DNA of 64,000 nucleotides, from positions 13,352,770 to 13,416,769 of the forward strand of contig CM055895.1 of NCBI GenBank assembly GCA_029582155.1, read 5' to 3'. The notes below the pieces were generated by a model. The model was not told where the DNA came from. It was given only the letters and a program-made list of their open reading frames with translations, and did not search any database. This DNA is from Panopea generosa. Lineage: Eukaryota; Mollusca; Bivalvia; Adapedonta; Hiatellidae. This document shows positions 28,601 to 39,309 of the stretch, piece after piece. The first letter of the stretch is position 1. Each line of letters opens with the position of its first letter. Position numbers and translations under genes: made by a program.

Positions 28601-31600
28601 CATTTAGGATCATTTAAGCTATGTAAAGATCATCTAGGATCATTTAGGCTATGTAAAGATCATTTAGGCTATGTAAAGATCATTTCGGATCATTTCGGCT
28701 ATGTAAAGATCATTAAGACTATGTAAAGATCATTTAGATCATTAAGGCTATGTAAAGATCATTTAGGCTATGTAAAGATCATTTAGGCTATGTAAAGATA
28801 CACAATTTTCTGTTACTGGCATAGCGATACTTGACATTAGAAATATAAAAGTGGATGGTGAGCTTGTCCGTTCAGTATATGCAAAACTGTGATCCCTACT
28901 GCTGAGCTGAATATTACGACAGTGTCATTACTTGTATAAATTTTGTAGAAACTATTTTTTGAAAATATATGCAAAATTTTAAGCTCTGTGCACTGTGGTT
29001 TCAGAAAGGTCGATTTAATTTTTTTACCACATATGCACACATATTCGTAAAGCAGCAAACCCATGGTCGCATAGACGATATAGCCATGTACTCTTGGTGT
29101 ATATCAGTCACAGACGGTGTAACCATGCACTCCTGGTGTATATCAGTCACAGACGGTGTAACCATGCACTCCTGGTGTATATCAGTCACTGACGGTCTAA
29201 CCATGCACTCATGGTGTATATCAGTCACAGACGGTGTAACCATGCACTCCTGGTGTATATCAGTTACAGACGGTGTAACCATGCACTCCTGGTGTATATC
29301 AGTCACAGACGGTGTAACCATACACTTCTGGTGTATATCAGTCACAGACGGTGTAACCATGCACTCCTGGTGTATATCAGTCATAGACGGTGTAACAATG
29401 CACTCTTGGAGTACATCAGTCACAGACGGTGTAACCATGCGCTCTTGGAGTACATCAGTCACAGACAGTGTAACAATGCACTCTTGGTGTACATCAGTCA
29501 CAGACGATATAGCCATGCACTCCTGGGCCCAGTTGTTCAAAGTTTGGTTAGCTTAACCTTGGGTTAAGTGAAATTTTGTATCTTCAATTTTTTCTATACT
29601 TAAACGATTTTATGGCAATTTAAATGCATTTTTAGAAACAAAATGGCATACTTTCATTATATTTAATAAGATAATAACCTAAAAAGTTAAAAATAAAAAA
29701 ATATTGTGATTTGAAAATTTAACTTAACCCAAGGTTAAGCTAACCAAGCTTTGAACAACTGGGCCCTGGTGTATATCAGTCACAGACGGTGTAACAATGC
29801 ACTCTTGGAGTACATCAGTCACAGACGGTGTAACCATGCGCTCTTGGAGTACATCAGTCACAGACGGTGTAACCATGCACTCTTGGAGTACATCAGTCAC
29901 AGACGGTGTAACAACGCACTCTTGGAGTACATCAGTCACAGACGGTGTAACAATGCACTCTTGGTGTACATCAGTCACAGACGATATAGCCATGCACTCC
30001 TGGTGTATATCAGTCACAGACGGTGTAACCATGTACTTCTGGTGTATATCAGTCACTGACGGTGTAACCATGCACTCTTAGTGTATATCAGTCAAAGATG
30101 ATAGAGTCATGCACTCCTGGTGTTTATTAGTCACAGACGGTGTAACCATGTACTCCTGGTGTACATCAGTCACATACGATATAGCCATGCACTCCTGGTG
30201 TATATCAGTCACAGACAGTGTAACAATGCACTCTTGGTGTATATCAGTCACAGATGGTGTAACCATGTACTCCTGGTGTACATCAGTCACATACGATATA
30301 GCCATGCACTCCTGGTGTATATCAGTCACAGACGGTGTAACCATGTACTTCTGGTGTATGTCGGTCACGGACGGTGTAACAATCCACTTCTGGTGTATAT
30401 CAGTCACAGAAGATATAGCCATGCACTCCTGGTGTACATTATTCACAGAAGATATAGCCATGCACTGCTGGTGTACATTATTCACAGAAGATATAGCCAT
30501 GCACTCCTGGTGTATATCAGTCACAGACGATAAAGCCATGCACTCCTGGTGTACATTATTCACAGAAGATATAGCCATGAACTCCTTGTGTACATTATTC
30601 ACAGAAGATATAGCCATGCACTCCTGGTGTACATTATTCACAGAAGAATAGCCATGCACTCCTGGTGTACATTATTCACAGAAGAATAGCCATGCACTCC
30701 TGGTGTATATCAGTTACAGACGATATAGCCATACACTCCTGGTGTACATCAGTTACAGACGATATAGCCATGCACTCCTGGTGTACATCAGTCACAGACG
30801 ATATAGCCATGCACTCCTGGTGTACATCAGTCACAGACGATATAGCCATGCACTCCTGGTGTACATCAGTCACAGACGATAAAGCCATGCACTCTTTGTG
30901 TACATCAGTTACAGACGATATAGCCATGCACTCCTGGTGTACATCAGTTACAGACGATATAGCCATGCACTCCTGGTGTACATCAGTTACAGACGATATA
31001 GCCATGCATTCCTGGTGTACATCAGTCACAGACGATATAGCCATGCACTCCTGGTGTGCATCAGTCACAGACGGTGTAACAATGCACTCTTGCTGTATAT
31101 CAGTCACAGACGATATAGCCATGCACTCCTGGTGTACATCAGTCACAGACGATATAGCCGTGCACTCCTGGTGTATATCAGTCAAAGACGGTGTAACCAT
31201 GCACTCCTGGTGTACATCAGTCACAGACGATATAGCCATGCACTCCTGGTGTACATCAGTCACAGACGATAAAGCCATGCACACCTGGTGTACAATAGTC
31301 ACTGACGGTGTAACCATGCACTCCTGGTGTATATTAGTCACAGACGGTGTAACCGTGCACTCCTGGTGTACATCAGTCATAGACGATATAGCCATGCACT
31401 CCTGGTGTACATCAGTCACAGACGATATAGCCATGCACTCCTGGTGTACATTGGTCACATACGATATAGTCATGCATTCCTGGTGTACATTGGTCACAGA
31501 CGATATAGCTATGCACTCCTGGTGTACATCAGTCACAGACGATATAGCCATGCACTCCTGGTGTATATCAGTCACAGACGGTGTAACCATGCATTCCTGG

Positions 31601-34600
31601 TGTACATCAGTCACAGACGATATAGCCATGCACTCCTGGTGTTCATCAATCACAGACGATATCCATGCACTCCTGGTGTACATCAGTCACAGAAGATACA
31701 GCCATGCACTTCTGGTGTTCATCAGTTACAGACGATACAGCCATGCACTCCTGGTGTATATCAGTCACAGACGATATAGCCATGCACACCTGCTGTACAT
31801 CGATCACAGACGATATAACCATGCACTCCTGGTGAATATCAGCCACTGACGATATAGCCATGCACTCCTGGTGAATATCAGCCACCGATGATATAGCCAT
31901 GCACTCTTAGTATATTGCACATATGAAGTCTATAGGATGTAACAATACAATTCTAGTTTATTGAATATATACTGACTAACCTAGTTTTACTAAAAACCAA
32001 TACTTACAATTTACATGTACTTATATCAAGACTGACTGTAATTTCTCCAATATTATTAACCCCCTATGTTAAAAATTACATTTTTTATTCGTTCAGACAG
32101 TACTTTTTTGTGTTTTCACGATTTATTTGTTCACAGCGCAGAATCACAGGGACAACATACGGAGTGCTTTGGTCATTAGCCGATTCCTGGAAGTTTTCAT
32201 ACTGAGAACGGATGACAGGATACTGTGAAAAATCTACATGAAATTTCCGCACACATTTTGCAAAATGTATCTACTCTGCGGATGATTAAAGAAGGTTAAA
32301 TGTGCTGTTTGTGATATACCAGTAAAATAAGTGAATTTCAATTAAATTATGTATGAGAAACTGTTTCTGATCTGGCACCTTATATTCTGATATACTGAAA
32401 GTCTCACTTTATAGTTGAAATTTGTTCTATATTAAATAAGGTCTAGGATTTCCACGGTAAAAAAGGAACTTATGTTAAAGTATTTGTTCATAGCAGGGAT
32501 ATAGACCCACATAAAATGCCCAATAACTGTTTTTTTTTTAAAGAGAGTACTTAAAGAGAGAATGTTTTTAAAAAAAGAAGTCCTCAAATGCTCATAAATA
32601 CATGCATATGTTGAAATCCTATAAAAGAAAAAAAACACCACTGATGCCTTTATGCAGTATATGCTTTGCTTATTTTTACTATTCTCATCTGCAGCAATAA
32701 ATCACAAATACTATGAACCATTTTGCAAATATTTCAAAACAATTATTGTAAGCGTATTTCATTCATGATTATATCAATATCGTCATTATGATAAACACAA
32801 TCATTAGTGTTATACTTTAACATAGATATTCTAAAAAATATACATATAGCTTGATAATGTTGCTCTTAAATTCATCCGGCGTTTATTTATCCTTTTAGTC
32901 GCAATGGAAAATTGTTCCAAAAGTTTCGTTATTTTATAACCTTTTCCAGACATGTTGGGTGTATTAGATACTCTTGAGTCATGCATGTCACGGAAACGAT
33001 GTGACAGAACGTAATAGTTACATAGACAGAAAAGTGCCCAGTGAAGAAGTACCGGACACATGATGTGAATTTTTCTTGAATTGTAGAATATGTAAAGTGA
33101 AAAATACAAAGTTTTAAAAATGAGTAGAACTATAACAGAGAAAAAAAACGCTAAAAAAGTTTTAAAATATAAAATAATTATTGAAATGGTTAGAAAGCAT
33201 CTCATTATATTATCAGTGATAAAATAAATCCGAATGGTTTGTCATGTCAAATCCACCAAAACGTGACAAAATCGATATTTAAACCCCCATTCTAAAAACA
33301 GATAGCATTTAAATACTGCTTGGCGGCCTTCGCATTGTCATTCTGACTCTTTTTTAGATGAATTTTTACTGCATGTCAATTTGTATAACGAATTAAGTTG
33401 AAATCAAAATGACGTCACAAAATATGTTGGCATGTTTGAATAGATATCCTTTTGGCAACATGGAGTCAGTGAATACATATAGGCATAATATATTGGGAAA
33501 ATACATTTTAGCAAATTTCAAAAATTTAAAAATCCAGATAAATTCCCTTGAAATATATACAAGGTACTTGTCATGTACAAAATATTACCTGTAAAATTTG
33601 ATTCAATCTCGTACGGAATGACCCCGTAATCCCAAATTCTCTCTGGTCGGGCGGTTGCTGCTCGTTTTATTCTGCGTTCGTTGTTTATACTTGGTTTAGT
33701 TCTTATCTTCTTTGAATGGATTTTGCTCTTAAACGTTGTCTCCTCTTTCCTTAATTTTCTTTTCTTTTCTTTTCTTAGTTTTAGACGTTTTTCTCGTTTG
33801 AGATTTTTTTCTTCCATCCTTTTAAGTTTCCTTTCCTCTTTTTCTTTTTTTCGTTGTTCCCTTTCCTTACGACGCATCTGTTTACAAATGACGTCGCTGT
33901 TAAAACAAATGGACATCAAATTATCATAAATGGAAATGATTTCGTTTTAATAACACATGAAAGACATTGGTAATAGTTATGTAGTTTAAAGCAAAAAAAG
34001 GAGACAAGAGGGTCATATTGTTACAGAAAATCTTACATAACAAAATTATAGAGACATCACCTATAAGTCCGACATTTTTAGAAAAAAAAAATTGAACAAA
34101 AATTATTTAAATGCTTTTATATAAATAAAGCTATTTTATGAACTTTTTATTCAGAAACATGTGTTATTTTCTGCTTATGTAGTACGTGTTTTACAGTCAG
34201 AACGTGAAGTGTTGTTGTTGTCGATCAAATCGCAGTCCGCTCTTAATGTATCCTTAATCCGATAATTCCCGAGCGACAAATAACACATCTTCGGATTTCC
34301 GTTAATCAGCGAAGTGCGTTCCGAAACTCTCCAGAATTCGTTTCACTAAAAGCTATCACGAATACAATTGTTTATAGACGACCGTTTTACTGAATGCGTA
34401 GTTTCAGAAAGTTACACATGTTGTTGTAGAAAAGCGCACAGATTACTTCAACTTACATGGATTAGGTACAGTTGGATCATTTCGTGGACATAAAATTTAT
34501 AGGCAAGGCCTCTTTAACACAACAGGGGCTGTATTCACCAACCAATCTTAAAAAAAATTCGTAGAATTGAACTCTAGAATGAATTTTGAAAAACAAACTA

Positions 34601-37600
34601 AGAAACCATTTTTAGGCCAAAATGTGCATAATATATATAGTTAAATAAACTCTCACAATTATTCTATCTGTCATGGAGAACTAGATATCTAAGGTTGAAA
34701 TTTGGATTTTCCAGCTCAAATCTAAGAATATTCTCAATATTGGTGAGTGAAGACGAGCCCAGATCAACTGCTGAACATTATGTGTATACATATACTTTAC
34801 TGACGGAAGAGGTAAATATGACCAAATATTACATTTACAACACAGGTTGACAGTTCCAGGGACTACTCAAACAGCTTGTGGTTATATGGTAAAAGAATAA
34901 ATGTCATTTTTGAAGGCACGTCGGATTTGAACATATGTATAAATTTAACTTGTCCAAAGTGGTTCGCGTAAACGTTGCTAGTTGCATGTAAGTTCATAGC
35001 TCATGATTATTCAACTAAAACAAGTTATTTCTCTTATTTATATTATTAATTGTACTTGACTGAAAACATCTTGTCCTGTTTGTATCTAACACGGATAAAC
35101 ATGCGATGTATACGTTGCATGTGTTTGTTAAATATTTAAGTTATAGAAAAACTAGATCGGCAAACGTTATAGGGCATTTTGTTTATTAGCCACGTCTTCG
35201 TGACGCCGAAAACCGTTAATAATGACGCCGAAAACCGTTAATAATGACGTTATTGTAATCAAACACAAATCTATAACAAGGTTGGTTCTTTCCAATAATA
35301 CGCTTCAGGATAGAAATGAAGGTTAATGAGTATACATTCGTAAGGAAATGATCGTAAAATTATATATAGATCCCATAAATGAAAAACAAAAGCCCAACTT
35401 GTTCTAATGAAAAGCATGCATTACACACTAATTGCAAACTCTCATTAAATGAATCACAAAAGTCCAACTTGTTCTAATGTTCTCCGTTACTTCCAGCAAT
35501 CAATTTCTGATTATTATTGGAAGGTCTCGTTTCCGAGGGATGTTTACGGGCATATTATATCGGATGTAATTTAACATGGCAATACCTGATGACAGGGTAA
35601 TTGATCTCATAGACGATAACATAAGTAGAGTCAAATTTGTGAAAGCGGTCACCTCTATTAAGCAGACACTTGTCTTAAACAGACTCATTTCCTATTTCCA
35701 ATTTCTATGCCTTCAGAACAAATTAACCTGTATTAAGCAACACTTTGTCTTAAATGCATCCTTTGAGTGGCTACTTACGATAGGTTTGACGTCAGTTGCA
35801 AATCAACAAACTTGCAACTGTTAAGGAAATAATAAAAACACCCAGCCAGGAAAGGAAAGTATCTGTTTGCACTCAATAATCATAAAAATCGACATACGGT
35901 AAAAACTCCATGCACGGAAGATGACAGTACCTGATATCGTAACGAAATTAGGAGTTCATGTTAGTGCATTCAATAGAAGTTGTGAAAAGAAATAAGATTA
36001 CCAAACTGGGATTTCTAAAATGAACTAAGAAAACTTCGTGCATGAAGATGATAGTACCGAACGATAAAAAAAAACGTTTTATTTGTTGTCCAAAACAACA
36101 AAAAGAAGGAATTAATATTGGTGCAGTCGACAGAATAGTGCGAAAACAAAACATTATTATTGAACTGGGACTTCCAAAACGAATTAAAAAAATATAAGTT
36201 TGAAATGTTTGAAAATGTAAACTTCTAGTAACTACCATAATGGATTGTAAAAGCCTGGCTCCATTAGCTCAGTCTCACTATCAGTCCAGGGGTCGTGAGT
36301 TTGAATCCCCGCCCGGCAACATTCTCCATGATGACTGATATACGACATTGTGTCTCATTATCATTCGTCCCTCACCACTGATTCAAGTGGGAAAGTAATC
36401 AGTTACTTGCGGAGATAGGGTGTGCTCGAATACCGGTTAACCTTTCAGGACCCCAGGAGACAGTGGTTATGTTAACTAATCGTCTGTTAGTCCTCGATGG
36501 CATAAAATGACGCTTAATATTCAATCAAGCAATCAATCAATCAATGAGTTGTAAAATATGTCGGAGTAGTACAGAAGACACTCAAGAGATACTACGAGAG
36601 TAGTATTAGTTACGCTATCATGGATGTTCTACCGGGCCTTGTATTGAGAGTCACGTCTCATTACGCAGTTGTACCAAATTTATTATTATTTCGTTGAAAT
36701 AAATTATTTTGTAATTTTGTTTGGAAATATTTTAATTAGGATTATAGTCGTTGCAAATTCTTGTTGCAGGTGAGTAGAACAAAGCAGGCATAGCATACAT
36801 TGTAATAAGACATCACTGGTGTTGTAAAAGTGACTTTTACAGGGTTGTAACAGATGCGTGTATTTATGGGCATTTGAGGACTTCTTTTTTAAAAAAAATC
36901 TTAGGGTGTCTTTCCAAGCTGGTCAACCTACCAGTTATCGTGTATTTTTATGTGGAGATATATTCCTGTTATACAAATACTTTTTAATAAATTCTATATT
37001 GATTTCTTCTTTACCGTGGAAATCCTAAACACTATTTATATAGAACAAAGAACAAAACTCAACTTTGTAATGAGATCTGAGAATCTGAAGTTTTGATAAC
37101 GTGTCCTGTATTTGATGACCCCCTTGCCGCACACAAATTACGAACATAATTCATTTTTATTGCGGGCGTGATCATGGTTACGGGTTAATTGGAATTGATC
37201 TTCCTCGTAAAAAAGTATTTATCGTAGAACGAATTATTTGGACAAGACAATAAAAAAAACAGATCGAAGATATGCAGTACAAAGAACTGCAAGTTGTGTG
37301 CACCGTGTCTTTTGAAAAAAAGAAAGAGAGCAAAGAAGTGTAACAATATTTTTAACATTTTAGGATTATAGAAGTTAAACAGGTCAGGTTTAAAAATGAT
37401 AAAACACAACAGCATGTTTTAGTTCAGATACATAGGGTCCTGCGTGGCCGAGAAGTCTAAGGCAACGTCTTAATATCACGTAATTCTCATCGCTAAGGTC
37501 GTAGGTTTGAACCCCGCTTTCTCCGAAAACTTTATGTGAGAAAGTTTGCCAATTACTTGCGGGAGGACGGTGGTTTTACTCAGATTCATTCTGAGGTCTT

Positions 37601-39255
37601 CATTCACCAATAACACTGGATATGCCATATGTAACCTGAAATGTACTGAAAATAGCATTAACCCCCATTAAAATGAACACATTCATGTTGACCGTGAATA
37701 AAAAAGGGCAGTCATCATACGTAATATTACATCAAAACTTGCTTTGCAGGCAGTTCTTCTTATGGATTACAATTGCACTAGTATACAATTTGGACCCTCT
37801 GTTGTAAACAACTTTTTCTCCTTTATTTTAATTAATTTCTGCTAAACAAGCATCAAAACTTGCATTGATTGCGCACAATTGATTTGACGCCTTGCGTCGG
37901 TAGGCGGGGCGTGGAGAAAATTTCAGCTCGCTACGAGCACGGGATCGCTAACCCTAACTGTCAATCAAGTCGATACTCAAATCAGCGACCGATATTGGTT
38001 GCTACGCCGCCATTTTCCTTAGACAAACAATGTTTAATTAAACAGTATATTGTATTTACTTTGAAATGACACGTGCCCAGTGAGCGGAAATCGTCTATAA
38101 AAACGCTGTTTAATATGGGACATACCTACATTCATTTGGATAACTAACACCTGCATAATTTTTATATTTATATTTTTTATTTGTTTATCAAAAAGACTCT
38201 CTATCTCTGCCATGATACCAGGTTCCCCTTTACTACCCCGCGCCTTAAAAGTACTATTGAAACCATCATTCTTTTGCAACAAAAATAAAATGGCTGTAGG
38301 AGTAATCACTTTTTCTAAGCAGGAATAGAGTAAAGCAGACTTACACACAGTCTGTCACCTATATCTGCGGCACGTGTATTTCTAGTTTCGACTAGCTGAA
38401 TATATGAGGCCATTTCGTCTATTGTAACGAACTATCCAATACTGCTCATTAAAATAAAATGATATTACGATGATATATGAGCACAAAAGTAATGACCAAT
38501 ATCACGCGAAGAGTTAATTTCCTAACAGACGACTCTGATGAGGCTGGACATTGCCGTAATTACTAGGGTTGTACGCGTGCGTGACCATGTGGTGGTCGAT
38601 AATTTCTCCATCAATCCACCAATGACAATATTTAATGTTGATATGGCTTGAGCTTTTATAAATTGCACTTGCTTACATCTGCAGTGCAACAAATCCTAAT
38701 TTGAAATTGTTTTTTTTCGCCATTTTCAATAAGGTATTGATAGTCGGCGCATTACGTTCCCTTTTTAATTTATATCCTGCGTCTATCGTGGGACTTGCTA
38801 ACTCAATCGTCGTTTAGATACTAATAATTGTGAATTGTTAATCAATAATCCGCTGTAAAAAACAGTTTTATCCATAGAAAACGGATCTGGATAACTTTCT
38901 AATTGAAATGTAATATCATCGATACTCGTGGTTTGTCTCAGTTACACAAATGACATGAAACGTCCGGAAACATCTGATTTATATAATCGAATGTTTTGTT
39001 AGTATGTCTTATGTTTGATTTTGTATGCATATGAGAGGCGGTATTGTGACTCTATTCTACATGTTTGTTTGAACTGGGCAGATGTTTCCAGATACACCGC
39101 CAGGTACATGAACAAATAAACAACATGTAACATGTATGTAGTTGGTTGTACCATGCTTATATTTTCATTACCTGTGCATGGTGTATCTATATGTAATTGT
39201 ACGACTAAATAATCTAACTATTTGTTCGCTTATTCTTTGTCGTTCTTTACCTCTC

Positions 39256-39309
<54 letters not shown>

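Noticed and set aside
30665..31849. A 394-codon plus-strand open frame, and similar frames on both strands from 28.97 to 31.9 kb
   Set aside because: The frames come from a 39-bp repeat (13 codons) without stops in several frames. They are open on both strands at once and have no gene signals.
38034..38348. A possible extra prodomain exon containing [19 protein letters not shown]
   Set aside because: The only good donor leaves phase 0, but the surrounding intron is phase 2, so it cannot be spliced in without breaking the frame.
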